Positions 47,822 through 57,852 of a stretch of DNA of 64,000 nucleotides are shown piece by piece. A program made the translations under genes and the position numbers. Under the pieces are notes generated by a model. That model worked only from the letters and a program-made list of their open reading frames with translations, had not been told where the DNA came from and did not search any database. Origin of the DNA: Paracoccus sp. (in: a-proteobacteria) (GTDB lineage Bacteria; Pseudomonadota; Alphaproteobacteria; Rhodobacterales; Rhodobacteraceae); NCBI RefSeq assembly GCF_030538495.1, contig NZ_JAUNTW010000007.1:38583-102582 (forward strand), in the 5' to 3' direction. Within the stretch, counting starts at the first letter, position 1; the number at the start of each line of letters is the position of its first letter.

Positions 47822-50599
47822 ATGACCTTTGCCGACCGCATCACCCGCCTGCCCATTGCCGTGGACGCCGAACGCGCCGCCGACACCGCCGCATTGTTCC
47901 CAAATCTGCCGGGGCGGATCGTGGATTTGATCGCGGGCGCGGCAGGCAGCAGTCCGTATTTGGCGGAGCTGACCCGCAAGGAATCCGACTGGCTGCGCGA
48001 CTGGCCCGATGATGCCGGGCTGGTGGCGCGCGAAACCGATGGTTTTGACGGGCTGGGCGCCGATGATCTGGCGGTCGCGCTGCGCCGTGCCAAACGCCGG
48101 GTGGCGTTGCTGGCGGCGCTTGCCGATCTGGGCGGGGTCTGGACGTTGGAACAGGTGACCGGCGCGCTGTCCGATCTGGCCGATCGCGCGGTTGATCTGG
48201 CGCTGCGCGCCCATATCGCGGCGGAACAGCGGCGCGGCAAACTGCCCGCCACCGATGCCGATGCGGGCGGGATTTTCGCCATTGCCATGGGCAAAGGCGG
48301 CGCGGGTGAGCTGAATTACAGCAGCGATATTGACCTGATCGTGCTGTTTGACGAAACCGCTTATGCCGATGAAGACCTGCATGACGCGCGCGCGGCGCTG
48401 ATCCGGGCGACGCGCAAAATGGCCGCGACGCTGTCGGATGTGACCGAACACGGCTATGTCTTTCGCACCGATCTGCGGCTGCGCCCCGATGCCTCGGTGA
48501 CGCCGGTGTGCATTTCCGCCGCCGCCGCCCTGACCTATTACGAGGCCGAGGGCCGCACCTGGGAACGCGCCGCCTTTATCAAGGCGCGGTCGGCGGCGGG
48601 CAATATCGCGGCGGGCGAACGGTTTTTGCGCGAATTGCGGCCCTTTGTCTGGCGCAAGCATCTGGATTTTGCCGCCATTCAGGACGCCCACGACATGCGC
48701 CTGCGCATCCGTGATCACAAAGGTCTGGGTGGCCGGATCGAGATTCCGGGCCATAATATGAAACTGGGCCGGGGCGGGATCCGGGAAATCGAATTTTTTA
48801 CCCAGACCCGGCAGTTGATCGCGGGCGGGCGCGAACCCGCGCTGCGCTGTCGTGATACGGTCGGGGGGCTGGCCGCTTTGGCCGCGACGGGCTGGGTGCC
48901 GCCAGAGGTGGCGCAGGAACTGACCGATCATTACCGCGAACATCGCGATATAGAACACCGGATTCAGATGGTGCATGACGCGCAAACCCACAGCCTGCCC
49001 AAAGACGCCGACGGCCTGCGCGTCATCGCCGCGCTGATGGGCGAGGCTGACCCCGACGCATGGGCTGACCGGCTGAAGTCGCGGCTGGCGCGGATTCACG
49101 ACCTGACCGAAAACTTTTTCGCGCCCGGAGAGGTCGCCGAACGCCCCGACCTTTCGGACGAATCGCAGGCGATCATTGACGGCTGGCAGCAGTATCCGGC
49201 GCTGCGGTCCGAACGCGCGCGCCAGATTTTCCGCCGCGTGGAACCCGAATTGCTGACCCGTATGGCGCGCGCGGGCCACCCGGCCGAGGCTCTGGCCCGT
49301 TTTGACAGCTTTCTGTCGCGCCTGCCCGCCGGGGTGCAGATTTTTTCGCTGTTTGATTCTAATCCGCAACTGATTGATCTGATTGTGGATATTTGCGGAA
49401 CCGCGCCCGCGCTTGCGGGCTATCTGGCGCGGCATCCGGCGGTGTTGGACGCGGTTCTGGGGGGCAGTTTCTTTTCCCCTTGGCCCGGTGCGGCGGGGTT
49501 GCGGGACGAACTGACCCGCATCGCGCAATCGGCGCTGACCGCGCCGGGTGGGGGCTATGAACGCGCCTTGGACGCGGCGCGACGTTGGGCGCATGAATGG
49601 CATTTCCGCATCGGCGTGCATCACCTGCGCGGCCTGACCGACGCGGACGAGGCCGCGGGCCAATATGCTGATCTGGCCGATGCCTGCGTTGCGGCGCTGT
49701 TCCCGGTAACGGTCGATGATTTCAGCCGCCGCCATGGCCCGCCGCCCGGGCGCGGCGCGGTTGTGCTGGGCATGGGCAGTTTGGGCGCGCGCAACCTGAA
49801 TGCCGGGTCGGATCTGGACCTGATCGTGATTTACGACGCAGACGGCGCGGAATCGTCCGACGGACCGCGCCCGCTGGCCACGCGGCCGTATTACGCGCGT
49901 CTGACGCAGGCGATGATCACCGCGCTGTCGGCCCCCACGGCCGAAGGCCGCCTGTACGAAGTGGACATGCGCCTGCGCCCCTCGGGTCGTCAGGGGCCGG
50001 TCGCCACATCCGTGCAAAGTTTCACCGATTACCAACTGTCCGAGGCGTGGACATGGGAACATCTGGCCCTGACCCGCGCGCGGGTTGTGGCGCAGACGGG
50101 CGATGACGCGCTGCCGCATCAGGTCGAATCGCTGCGCCTGCGCGTGTTGCAGGAACGCGGCGGTCTGGATCGGGTGATGCCCGATCTGGCGGATATGCGC
50201 GCGCGGCTGTTTGCAGCGAAATCGGCGGGCGGGGCGTTTGACGCCAAATCCGGGCCGGGTCGGTTGCAGGATATTGATTTGTTGGCGCAATCCTGTGCGC
50301 TGCGTGCGGGCGATCCGGCGCGGGGGACGCTGGCGCAGTTGCGGGCGGGCCGTCGCGCGGGGCTGCTTGGCGCGCAGCAGGCGGATGAGCTGGCATCCAT
50401 CTGGCGGCGTCAGTGGCGGCTGCATATGACGGGGCGGCTGTTGACGGATCGCGTGCTGGATATGGATGTGATCGGGCGCGGCGGCCAAGACATGCTGTGG
50501 CGCGAAACCGGGGTCAGTGACGCCGAGACGCTGGCCGCACGGCTGGCCGATGACGTGGCATCGGCCAGTCAGATCATCGCACAGCATCTGCCCGACTAA
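47822..50599 (+). CDS. glnE: Glutamine synthetase adenylyltransferase/adenylyl-removing enzyme
   Basis: Bifunctional regulator of glutamine synthetase (925 aa, normal length). The N-terminal adenylyl-removase nucleotidyltransferase has [22 protein letters not shown]; the C-terminal adenylyltransferase has [22 protein letters not shown], with a PII-responsive central region between. Both Asp-x-Asp metal motifs are intact. It is divergent from bpt; its end overlaps the stop of the convergent glycosyltransferase gene by 4 bp. Confidence 0.96.
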   Translation: MTFADRITRLPIAVDAERAADTAALFPNLPGRIVDLIAGAAGSSPYLAELTRKESDWLRDWPDDAGLVARETDGFDGLGADDLAVALRRAKRRVALLAALADLGGVWTLEQVTGALSDLADRAVDLALRAHIAAEQRRGKLPATDADAGGIFAIAMGKGGAGELNYSSDIDLIVLFDETAYADEDLHDARAALIRATRKMAATLSDVTEHGYVFRTDLRLRPDASVTPVCISAAAALTYYEAEGRTWERAAFIKARSAAGNIAAGERFLRELRPFVWRKHLDFAAIQDAHDMRLRIRDHKGLGGRIEIPGHNMKLGRGGIREIEFFTQTRQLIAGGREPALRCRDTVGGLAALAATGWVPPEVAQELTDHYREHRDIEHRIQMVHDAQTHSLPKDADGLRVIAALMGEADPDAWADRLKSRLARIHDLTENFFAPGEVAERPDLSDESQAIIDGWQQYPALRSERARQIFRRVEPELLTRMARAGHPAEALARFDSFLSRLPAGVQIFSLFDSNPQLIDLIVDICGTAPALAGYLARHPAVLDAVLGGSFFSPWPGAAGLRDELTRIAQSALTAPGGGYERALDAARRWAHEWHFRIGVHHLRGLTDADEAAGQYADLADACVAALFPVTVDDFSRRHGPPPGRGAVVLGMGSLGARNLNAGSDLDLIVIYDADGAESSDGPRPLATRPYYARLTQAMITALSAPTAEGRLYEVDMRLRPSGRQGPVATSVQSFTDYQLSEAWTWEHLALTRARVVAQTGDDALPHQVESLRLRVLQERGGLDRVMPDLADMRARLFAAKSAGGAFDAKSGPGRLQDIDLLAQSCALRAGDPARGTLAQLRAGRRAGLLGAQQADELASIWRRQWRLHMTGRLLTDRVLDMDVIGRGGQDMLWRETGVSDAETLAARLADDVASASQIIAQHLPD

Positions 50600-52671
50600 C
50601 CCGCGATGCGGACGGGTTCGTTCGCGGCGGCGGGTGCGGCCACCGGGCGCGCGCTGTGATCCGGCGTCAGATGGGGCCGGTCGCCGCCAATCTGCCCCAT
50701 CAGCGGCACCCGAACCGTGCCGGGCAGGGTGGGCGTTTCCGGCGCAGGCTCGGCGGCTTCGTTAAAGATACCATGCGTGGTTTTGTCCCAGTAGAACGGC
50801 TTGGTGACGACTTCGTAAATCGCCTTCCACCCGGCCAGACAGCCCAGCGGGAAATACAGATGCAGCGTCGGCACCCATGGCATCAGATGGCGATGTTTCG
50901 CCCCCCGCACGGCATAAAGCCCGACAATGATGGACAAAACTTCGGTCGCAACGAACAGCAGGAACAGCGCCGTCACCGCCGTTCCACCCAAAGCCGTTTC
51001 CAGTGGCGCGCGCAGCGGATGCGGCAGACCGGCGGCCAGCAGCCAAAAGCTCCACAACACCGGGGCCAGCAGATATTGCGACAGCGCGCCAAAGAATTGC
51101 ACCTGAAAGCCCCAAAACCGCCACGCGCCCAGATCGCGCCACAGCGCCACCGGGTCGCGCATATGCACGCCCCAGGTCATCGCGTAACCTTTCAGCCAGC
51201 GTGACCGTTGCTTGACCCAAGGCAGAGCGCGGCAATTCGCCTCTTCGTCGGTGGTCGTGTCCAAGAGTTCCGTTCGCCAGCCGCGACGGGCCAGACGCAC
51301 GCCCAGATCGGCGTCTTCGGTCACGTTATGGGCGTCCCATGCGCCGATCTGTTCCAGAATGTCGCGCCGGAAAAACAGCGTCGTTCCGCCCAGCGGCACG
51401 ATCAGCCCCATGCGCGCGACGCCCGGCAGCAGCACCCGAAACCACGTCGCGTATTCCACGGTAAAGCAGCGCGCGAGCCAGTTCGTGCGCGGGTTGTAAT
51501 AATCAAGCGCGCCTTGCAGACAGGCCACGTCATCGGCGGCGTGGTGGAACCCGCGCGCGACGCGGTGCAGCTGGTCGGGATCGGGGCGATCCTCGGCGTC
51601 CCAAATGCCAACGATCTGCCCGCGGCAAAAATTGAGGGCATAGTTCAACGCGCGCGGTTTCGTCTTGATCGGCCCATCCGGCACCTGCACGACGCGAATC
51701 CAATGGGGCAGGGTGGCCCCGTCCAATGCGGTGCGGGTGATGTCGTCGCTGGCCTCGATCACCAGCAGGATGTCGGTTAATTCGCGCGGATAATCCAGCC
51801 GAGCCAGACGCGCGACCAGTTTCCCGGCCACGTCGCTTTCCTTAAACAGCGGCACCATGACCGAAATCATCGGCAGCATCCCGTCCAGTTCCGGCGCGGT
51901 TGTGCGGCCATCGGCCAGTCGCGCGTCCTGATTGGCCTGTTCGCGCCGCATCCGCCGCGTGGTCAGAAACGCCGCCAGCTTCAGCGCGCTTTGCGTTATC
52001 AGGGTTAACGCCGCCCACAGCGCCAGCCCGCCCAGCATCAAGGCCGGGGCAAAGACTGCCCCCACAGCCACCAGAATCAGCGCGATCACGGCAATCTGGC
52101 TGAGCCGCGCCTGATTCACGGTGCGGCAGCTTTCGGCGTCTGGCACGCGCGATTCGGCGTTACGAATCAGGCGGATGCGGCGGGTGTTCAGAACGGCCTC
52201 TTGCAGCGGAACTTCGTTGCACAGCAGCATCCGGGTTTGGCCGTAAACCTGTTCCAGATGGTCGGCGTGGCGGGCGTATTCATCGGGGCGGGCGGTCGCA
52301 ATCCACGTCACATCCCCGATTCGCCGCCATGGCAGCAAGCCGTTCGACAGGCAGTATTCGGCCCCCACGGCATCAATCAGGCGCGGATCGGGGGGCGTGT
52401 CGCAGGGATCAATCGCCGTGGTGCGCCATTGCCGCGACAGCGCGTGCAGCAGAGCCTGCGGCGTAACCCATTTATGCGCCAGCAGAATTTCGCCCAGACG
52501 CACATTTTCGCGCCGGCGCATGACCAAAGCCTTAAGCAAGTTGGCTTCGGAAATCGCGCCGTCGTCCAGCAGGATTTGCCCCAAGGGCTGCTGGCGTCGT
52601 TGCCCCAGATCGACCCGCGCGGCGGGCGGGGCGGGGGGCATATGTGGGCGAAGTGTCTTAATCTGGGCCAT
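50596..52671 (-). CDS. Membrane glycosyltransferase (GT2) with N-terminal MshEN-like domain
   Basis: 691 aa. Residues ~25-150 resemble the GspE/MshEN domain ([40 protein letters not shown]), which in some proteins binds cyclic di-GMP. Two transmembrane helices (~190-235) precede a processive-type GT2 domain with [27 protein letters not shown] and [10 protein letters not shown] (QxxRW), then several C-terminal helices. The layout matches phage N4 adsorption protein B (NfrB)-like transferases, which make secreted polysaccharide. A perfect CtrA box lies 42 nt upstream. Confidence 0.9.
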   Translation of the reverse strand: MAQIKTLRPHMPPAPPAARVDLGQRRQQPLGQILLDDGAISEANLLKALVMRRRENVRLGEILLAHKWVTPQALLHALSRQWRTTAIDPCDTPPDPRLIDAVGAEYCLSNGLLPWRRIGDVTWIATARPDEYARHADHLEQVYGQTRMLLCNEVPLQEAVLNTRRIRLIRNAESRVPDAESCRTVNQARLSQIAVIALILVAVGAVFAPALMLGGLALWAALTLITQSALKLAAFLTTRRMRREQANQDARLADGRTTAPELDGMLPMISVMVPLFKESDVAGKLVARLARLDYPRELTDILLVIEASDDITRTALDGATLPHWIRVVQVPDGPIKTKPRALNYALNFCRGQIVGIWDAEDRPDPDQLHRVARGFHHAADDVACLQGALDYYNPRTNWLARCFTVEYATWFRVLLPGVARMGLIVPLGGTTLFFRRDILEQIGAWDAHNVTEDADLGVRLARRGWRTELLDTTTDEEANCRALPWVKQRSRWLKGYAMTWGVHMRDPVALWRDLGAWRFWGFQVQFFGALSQYLLAPVLWSFWLLAAGLPHPLRAPLETALGGTAVTALFLLFVATEVLSIIVGLYAVRGAKHRHLMPWVPTLHLYFPLGCLAGWKAIYEVVTKPFYWDKTTHGIFNEAAEPAPETPTLPGTVRVPLMGQIGGDRPHLTPDHSARPVAAPAAANEPVRIAG

Positions 52672-52713
52672 CGGCGTATCCTTCAGGAACGCGTCTTCAT
52701 GGCACAGAGAGGT

Positions 52714-52729
52714 TTAACAGGCGGTTAAC
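52714..52729 (-). promoter_or_regulatory. Perfect CtrA box upstream of the GT2 gene
   Basis: TTAACAGGCGGTTAAC on the plus strand is an exact TTAA-N7-TTAAC, 42 nt before the glycosyltransferase start codon and 37 bp behind carA. The best of the three CtrA-type sites in the window. Confidence 0.65.
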
Positions 52730-52766
52730 GCCGCCTGAAAATCAGCCGAAAAAAGCACCGAAACAA

Positions 52767-53912
52767 TCAGCGCCGCGCGCGCATGGCGTCGGTGAACCGC
52801 TGGAACAGATACAGGCTGTCTTGGGGACCGGGCGCGGCTTCGGGGTGGTGCTGGACCGAAAAGACGGGGCGATCGGCCATGCGGATGCCGCAATTCGTGC
52901 CGTCAAACAGGCTGACATGGGTTTCAATCACGCCGTCCGGCAGGCTCTGACTGTCCACGGCAAAGCCATGATTCATCGACGTAATTTCGACCTTGCCGGT
53001 TTCCACATCGCGCACGGGATGGTTGGCGCCGTGATGGCCGTGGCCCATTTTCACCGTCTGCGCGCCCAGAGCCAGTGCCAGCATCTGATGCCCCAGACAG
53101 ATGCCGAAAATCGGCAGATCGTGGTCCAGCAATTCGCGAATCATCGGCACGGCATAGTCGCCGGTTGCCGCCGGATCGCCGGGGCCGTTGGACAGGAACA
53201 CGCCTTCGGGGGAATGGGCCAGCACCTCGGCCGCGGTTGCGGTTGCGGGCAGGACCATCACATCGGCCCCTGCGGACACCAGCGAACGCAAGATATTGCG
53301 TTTCGCGCCGTAATCCAGAGCCACAACCTTAAACGGTTTCGATTCGGGTGTCGTGCCGAAACCCTGACCCCATTCCCACGCGCCTTCGGTCCAGGGATAG
53401 CTTTGCGCGCAGGTCACCTGACGCGCCAGATCCAGTCCGACCAGCCCCGGCCATTCGGCGGCCTTGGCGCGCAGGGCGTCGGTGTCGAAATTGCCGTCAG
53501 GATCATGGGCCAGCACGACATGCGGCGCGCCCTGTTGGCGAATCGCGCGGGTCAGGCGGCGGGTGTCCACGCCGCCAATGCCGATGCGTCCGGTGCGGGT
53601 CATCCAATCGGACAGGTCCGCCGTGGCGCGCCAGTTCGACGGATCGGTCGGCGTCCAGCGGGTGACGATGCCGGAGGCGACGGGTTCGCGCGCCTCATCG
53701 TCTTCGGGCGTCACGCCGGTATTGCCGATATGGGGAAAGGTAAAGGTGACGATCTGGCTGGCATAGGACGGATCGGTCATGATTTCCTGATAACCGGTCA
53801 TTGCGGTGTTAAACACCAATTCCGCCACCACCTGACCCGTGGCCCCAAAGCCCGTGCCGTAAAATACGGTTCCGTCGGCAAGCACAAGGCAGGCGGTCGG
53901 TTTACTGGCCAT
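52767..53912 (-). CDS. carA: Carbamoyl-phosphate synthase small subunit
   Basis: Glutamine amidotransferase subunit (381 aa) supplying ammonia for carbamoyl phosphate in arginine and pyrimidine synthesis. It has the N-terminal CPSase domain (VFNTAMTGYQEIMTDPSYASQIVTF) and the class I amidotransferase domain with FLSNGPGDPA, nucleophile Cys in FGICLGHQML, and the His/Glu pair in SVQHHPEAAPGP. carB is not in the window. Confidence 0.97.
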   Translation of the reverse strand: MASKPTACLVLADGTVFYGTGFGATGQVVAELVFNTAMTGYQEIMTDPSYASQIVTFTFPHIGNTGVTPEDDEAREPVASGIVTRWTPTDPSNWRATADLSDWMTRTGRIGIGGVDTRRLTRAIRQQGAPHVVLAHDPDGNFDTDALRAKAAEWPGLVGLDLARQVTCAQSYPWTEGAWEWGQGFGTTPESKPFKVVALDYGAKRNILRSLVSAGADVMVLPATATAAEVLAHSPEGVFLSNGPGDPAATGDYAVPMIRELLDHDLPIFGICLGHQMLALALGAQTVKMGHGHHGANHPVRDVETGKVEITSMNHGFAVDSQSLPDGVIETHVSLFDGTNCGIRMADRPVFSVQHHPEAAPGPQDSLYLFQRFTDAMRARR

Positions 53913-54035
53913 GTCGGCACCTCTGGTCTGAAGATCAGAGGGTGAATAGGGGGCCTACGCCCCAAGGTCAAGCCGCGCCTTGAAAAAGGGGCGGGCGGGA
54001 CTTATCTCGGGCGCTTGTCAGCGAAAGGAAAGATC

Positions 54036-54497
54036 ATGGACCTGCGCAGCACTCTGCAAGCCGCCACCAAAGACGCGATGAAGGCCAAAGACAGCGCCCG
54101 CCTGTCCACGCTGCGCCTGATCGGGGCCGCGATCAAGGACCGCGAAATCGCCGCTCGGGGCGGGGATGGCGACGGCGCGCTGACCGATGCCGATGTCATC
54201 GCGATTCTGTCGAAAATGGTTAAGCAACGCCAGGAATCGGCCCGCGCCTATGAAGAAGGCGGGCGGTTAGAGCTGGCCGAAAAAGAACAGGCCGAAATCG
54301 GCGTCATTCAGGAATTCCTGCCGCGTCAGATGGATAGCGCGGAAACCGACGCCGCGATTGATGCGGTCATCGCGGAACTGGGCGCAACCAGCGTGCGCGA
54401 TATGGGCCGTGTGATGGGCGCGCTGAAGGAACGCTTTGCCGGGCAGATGGATTTTGGCGCAGCAGGCGCGGCGCTGAAAACGCGGCTGATGGGGTGA
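54036..54497 (+). CDS. GatB/YqeY domain-containing protein
   Basis: 153-aa YqeY-like protein, related to the tRNA-binding tail of GatB. It has MKAKDSARLSTLRLIGAAIKDREIAARG, LSKMVKQRQESARAYEEGGRLELAEKEQAEIGVIQEFLP and the C-terminal GRVMGALKERFAGQMDFGAAGAALKTRL. The start follows GAAAGGAAAGATC. Divergent from carA, as in many alphaproteobacteria. Exact role unknown. Confidence 0.93.
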   Translation: MDLRSTLQAATKDAMKAKDSARLSTLRLIGAAIKDREIAARGGDGDGALTDADVIAILSKMVKQRQESARAYEEGGRLELAEKEQAEIGVIQEFLPRQMDSAETDAAIDAVIAELGATSVRDMGRVMGALKERFAGQMDFGAAGAALKTRLMG

Positions 54498-54539
54498 ACC
54501 CCGCGCCGGTCTGATGCGTTAGCGGGCAGGAGGTAACCC

Positions 54540-54719
54540 ATGTCCGCATCATCCAAAGCCCAACAACGCGCCGCCGGAGCCGCCCTGTCGGCCAAGCGCG
54601 GCGACACAAAGGTTAGCGATCTGCAAGGCGCATCCCGCGAGATGTATGACAGCATGACCGAATCGGAATTGGAAAAGCTGGCATCGACCAGCCATGACGA
54701 TTTGCCCGAACGGTCGTAA
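54540..54719 (+). CDS. DUF3008 family small protein
   Basis: 59-aa basic-then-acidic protein MSASSKAQQRAAGAALSAKR, followed by GDTKVSDLQGASREMYDSMT and ESELEKLASTSHDDLPERS. It matches the DUF3008 pattern (SKAQQ-AAGAALSAKRG, then SREMYDSMTESELE). It has a perfect AGGAGG (54529-54534) five bases before ATG, so it should be highly translated. Related small proteins are often seen as stress-associated. It is 42 bp after the YqeY gene and followed by a terminator. Confidence 0.87.
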   Translation: MSASSKAQQRAAGAALSAKRGDTKVSDLQGASREMYDSMTESELEKLASTSHDDLPERS

Positions 54720-54728
54720 TTGGGAATA

Positions 54729-54750
54729 AGGGCGCCGGTTCAGGCGCCCT
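54729..54750. terminator. Hairpin between DUF3008 and PPOX genes
   Basis: Perfect 8-bp stem AGGGCGCC / GGCGCCCT with a GGTTCA loop, between two converging genes. No long T tract; TT follows on the plus strand. Confidence 0.6.
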
Positions 54751-54756
54751 TCGTCA

Positions 54757-55224
54757 TCAGAATGTCAGGTCGAAATGGTCGCCCATATCCGGTTTGCTGC
54801 CGGTGATTTTCGATTTGGCGATCTGATAGAGGAACGACAGGCTGCCGTTCGTCGCCCAAACTTCGGCCTCGGTCAGGGACAGTTTCAGCAGTTGCACATC
54901 GTCGTCCTGACGGCCATCTTCGAACCAGCTGGATGCAATGGCGTTCCACAATTCGTCCAGCTTTTCCTGATCATCGGACCGCGACAGGGTGCCGTGGATG
55001 CGGGCAAACAGCCCCTTGCCGCCGTCGCTGACGACGTGGATTGCCTCGTCCCCATTCGCCTGATTGGCCAGATCGGTGCCGGTGGCGGTGATAAACCACA
55101 GGGCGTTTTCGTCAGGATCGGCATAATGCGACATCGGCACCAAACGCGCGCCGTCGATAATGCCCAGCATCCCGGAATTGATCCCGTCCAGACGGTCCCA
55201 GAACAGTGTGTTGTTATCGGTCAT
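54757..55224 (-). CDS. Pyridoxamine 5'-phosphate oxidase-like (general stress protein 26-type)
   Basis: 155-aa flavin-binding split-barrel protein of the PPOX-related/GSP26 group. It has GMLGIIDGARLVPMSHYADPDENALWFITATGTDLANQANGDEAIHVVSDGGKGLFARIHGTLS as the barrel core, then WFEDGRQDDDVQLLKLSLTEAEVWATNGSL. Such proteins bind flavins and are often induced by general stress. Its ribosome-binding site (GGGGGA) lies inside a large palindrome (55226-55270). Confidence 0.88.
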   Translation of the reverse strand: MTDNNTLFWDRLDGINSGMLGIIDGARLVPMSHYADPDENALWFITATGTDLANQANGDEAIHVVSDGGKGLFARIHGTLSRSDDQEKLDELWNAIASSWFEDGRQDDDVQLLKLSLTEAEVWATNGSLSFLYQIAKSKITGSKPDMGDHFDLTF

Positions 55225-55225
55225 G

Positions 55226-55270
55226 GTTAATTCCCCCTATGTCGCGTGACGCGACGTTCAGGGGATTAAC
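55226..55270 (-). promoter_or_regulatory. Palindrome that can mask the ribosome-binding site of the PPOX gene
   Basis: Outer arms GTTAATCCCC and GGGGAATTAAC (10 pairs, one bulged base) enclose an inner perfect stem GTCGCG-TCA-CGCGAC. The distal arm contains the Shine-Dalgarno GGGGGA and ends one base before the ATG. In the mRNA this would hide the ribosome-binding site; as DNA it could also be an operator. Confidence 0.6.
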
Positions 55271-55320
55271 AGACGGGCCACCGTGTGGTTCCGGTTTACA
55301 CGGCCATTTTACCGGACCAG

Positions 55321-56527
55321 TCAGCCGCGCCTCACCAATTTACGCAGGCGGCGGCCGGGTTTCAGACGCGACCGCCACCACCGCAATCGACCTTTGAGCT
55401 TGGGCATGGGGATGCCCGCCGCCTCGGCGGCGTCGATGGCCCCGGCGGACAACACGCTGCCCGACCCGGCGGCGGCATACATCGTCATAATCATGCGATC
55501 ACGGTTCTGACGCCACACCTCCATGTCAAAGGTGGTTTCAAAGCGATCGGCCATCCCCAATCCTTCAAGTGTCAGCAGGGTGCGCGCGCATTTGAAACAG
55601 GTGCCGCAATTGCGCAAGTCACTGCCGCTGAGGTCTATATCACCGACGCAGACATTCAGAAACTCGGGGGCTTTGGCGTAATTGGCAACGAGGCGGGTTT
55701 TTTCCGGGCGCGTGAGCGTCGCGCTGGTGCTGTGGATCCGCAGGCCGGGGGTGCTGATCAGCGGCAACAGAATTGGGTCCATAATGCCCAGATCATCAAT
55801 TTTGCCGCCCGCGCCATTCAGCAGACGCGTGCTGGAGTAAGGTTCGCTGGAGGAATACAGATAATCCGTCAGCCGGCCTGACAGAAAATGCGCCGCCGCA
55901 CCGTTGCGGACCGCATAGCTTTGAATAAACGTGATATTATGGACGCGCGACGCCACGTCGAAAAACGCATCCAGATTGCTGTGAACGAACAGCGTATTCA
56001 ACCCGGTCACGGCGGCAAAACGATCCGCGCGGTCTTCGAACGCCGTGCGCAGCGACATGTCGCCACCCGCCAGATTCAGCGCGCCCACGTCAAAAACGGT
56101 CAAATCCGTCAGCTGCAACGGGCAATCGGGCGCGGTGAATTCGGCCACGGTGGCGAGGCTGTCGATCCCGGCGGAAAACCCGGTCGCCACACGACGCGGC
56201 CGGTCGGGGCGCGAAACCCGAGGCCGTCACCGTGATCCGCGACAGCCGGGGATCGTGCGATGTCAGCAGGAATTGCAGGTCGTTATTCGCATAATGCAAC
56301 AATTCGGCGGAAATCGCGCCGTCGATATGCAGCGGCTCGGCCAGCATCATTGCGGGATAGATCAGCGCCAGCAAGACCCAGTCGCGGTTCGCCTCGATCA
56401 CGGCATCCGCCTGATCCTGCGGGACTGAAAACTACAGCTGTTCGGGCAAGGCCGATTCGGCAATATCGGCCCAGATGGCGACACGCCCATCACGATCAAC
56501 GCGGCGGAAATTTGAAACATTTACCAT
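55321..56527 (-). pseudogene. PP-loop ATPase-like gene, broken by a stop codon and a frameshift
   Basis: The intended frame starts at 56527 (MVNVSNFRRVDRDGRVAIWA) and meets an in-frame TAG at 56432-56434 after 31 codons. It continues in the same frame (FSVPQDQADAVIEANRDWVLLALIYPAM) to SGFAPRP, and then one extra base near 56200 shifts it to RRVATGFSAGIDSLATVAEF. The second part has the pyrophosphatase loop SAGIDS and a CGTCFKC cysteine motif about residue 195 of that part. The reconstructed protein of about 400 aa resembles asparagine-synthase-like PP-loop enzymes. An assembly error cannot be excluded. Confidence 0.75.
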
Positions 56528-56576
56528 AATGAGACTCAACCAAAGACCAGCTGACGGCGATGTCGCACAAATACCC

Positions 56577-56605
56577 GCAAAAGAAAAGGCCGGGTCGCCC
56601 CGGCC
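56577..56605 (-). terminator. Terminator of the ribosomal protein cluster
   Basis: On the minus strand GGCCGGG-GCGA-CCCGGCC followed by TTTTCTTTT, just behind rpmD. A strong intrinsic terminator. Confidence 0.92.
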
Positions 56606-56611
56606 ATGATC

Positions 56612-56800
56612 TTAGTTCTTTTCTTCGATGATGGTCACCAGATGCGGGATCTTGTTGACCATACCGCGCACGGCGGGCGTGTCTTCCAGTTCGCGCGTGC
56701 GGTGCATCTTGTTCAGGCCCAGACCTTTCAGCGTTTCGCGCTGAATGGCGGGGCGGCGGATCGGAGAACCGATCTGCTTCACAACGATGGTTTTCGCCAT
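56612..56800 (-). CDS. rpmD: 50S ribosomal protein L30
   Basis: 62 aa, [20 protein letters not shown] with [30 protein letters not shown]: complete bacterial L30. Last gene of the cluster, 12 bp after rpsE. A terminator follows; rplO, usually next in bacteria, is not there. Confidence 0.96.
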   Translation of the reverse strand: MAKTIVVKQIGSPIRRPAIQRETLKGLGLNKMHRTRELEDTPAVRGMVNKIPHLVTIIEEKN

Positions 56801-56812
56801 AATCCTGTCTCC

Positions 56813-57379
56813 TTACGCTTCGACGGCGGCGTCAGCCGGCTTGTCGTTCGACGGCAGGATGTCGGCCACTTTCTTGCCGCGGCGCTGCGCGACCGAACGC
56901 GGGCTGGCGCCTTTTTTCAGGCCGTCCAGCGTGGCGCGAATCATGTTATACGGGTTCTGCGAACCCAGCGATTTCGACACAACATCCTGAACGCCCAGCA
57001 TTTCGAACACGGCACGCATCGGACCACCAGCGATGATCCCGGTCCCCGGAACCGCGGTGCGCATCACAACGCGACCGGCGCCGTGGCGACCTTCGATGTC
57101 GTGGTGCAGGGTGCGGCCATCACGCAGCGGCACGCGAACCATGTTGCGTTTTGCCTGTTCGGTGGCTTTGCGAATCGCCTCGGGGACTTCCTTCGCTTTG
57201 CCTTTGCCAAAGCCGACACGGCCGCGCTGATCGCCAACAACCACCAGAGCAGCAAAGCCGAAACGCTTACCACCCTTAACGGTTTTCGACACACGGTTAA
57301 TCGCGACCAGACGATCGGCGAATTCCGGGGTTTCTTCGCGCTCTTCGCGGCGACCCCGACGGTTTTCACGTTCTGCCAT
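56813..57379 (-). CDS. rpsE: 30S ribosomal protein S5
   Basis: 188 aa. The double-stranded-RNA-binding-like domain ([41 protein letters not shown]) and the C-terminal fold ([30 protein letters not shown]) are typical. The start at 57379 gives [14 protein letters not shown] 102-bp gap with a GC hairpin separates it from rplR. Confidence 0.97.
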   Translation of the reverse strand: MAERENRRGRREEREETPEFADRLVAINRVSKTVKGGKRFGFAALVVVGDQRGRVGFGKGKAKEVPEAIRKATEQAKRNMVRVPLRDGRTLHHDIEGRHGAGRVVMRTAVPGTGIIAGGPMRAVFEMLGVQDVVSKSLGSQNPYNMIRATLDGLKKGASPRSVAQRRGKKVADILPSNDKPADAAVEA

Positions 57380-57481
57380 AAGGCATCCTTTCATGGTGGC
57401 GCGCATCGGCGCCGTTTTGTCCAATCCTGGTGGGTCAATGACCCCCGGATCATCGGGGGGGCGTTGCCGCCCCCCGCAAGA

Positions 57482-57841
57482 TTAGAATTTCAGACCGCCT
57501 TCGCGGGCTGCATCGGCCAAAGCCTTGATTTTGCCGTGGAAGATGAAACCACCACGGTCAAACACGACTTCTTCAACGCCCGCTTGCTTTGCACGCTCGG
57601 CAATCGCCGTGCCGATTTTGGCAGCGGCTTCGACGTTGTTTTTCCCGACCAGACCAAAATCTTTCTCCAGCGTGCTGGCCGCGGCCAGCGTGACGCCGTT
57701 CAGATCGTCGATGATCTGAACCGAGATGTTTTTGGACGAACGGTGAACCGACATCCGCGGGCGGCCATTCGACATAGCCCGCAATTTGTTCCGCACGCGC
57801 AGGCGGCGCTTTTGGAACAGCTCTTGCTTTTTCAGTGCCAT
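57482..57841 (-). CDS. rplR: 50S ribosomal protein L18
   Basis: 119 aa, 5S rRNA-binding protein. [46 protein letters not shown] and the end [22 protein letters not shown] are characteristic. 11 bp after rplF. Confidence 0.97.
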   Translation of the reverse strand: MALKKQELFQKRRLRVRNKLRAMSNGRPRMSVHRSSKNISVQIIDDLNGVTLAAASTLEKDFGLVGKNNVEAAAKIGTAIAERAKQAGVEEVVFDRGGFIFHGKIKALADAAREGGLKF

Positions 57842-57852
57842 TTCTGCGCCCC

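Noticed and set aside
46832..50587. A 1251-codon minus-strand open frame opposite glnE
   Set aside because: Only its last ~272 codons are a real protein (Bpt/ATE). The rest is the GC-rich antisense of glnE, rich in Arg, His, Gln and Pro with no domain.
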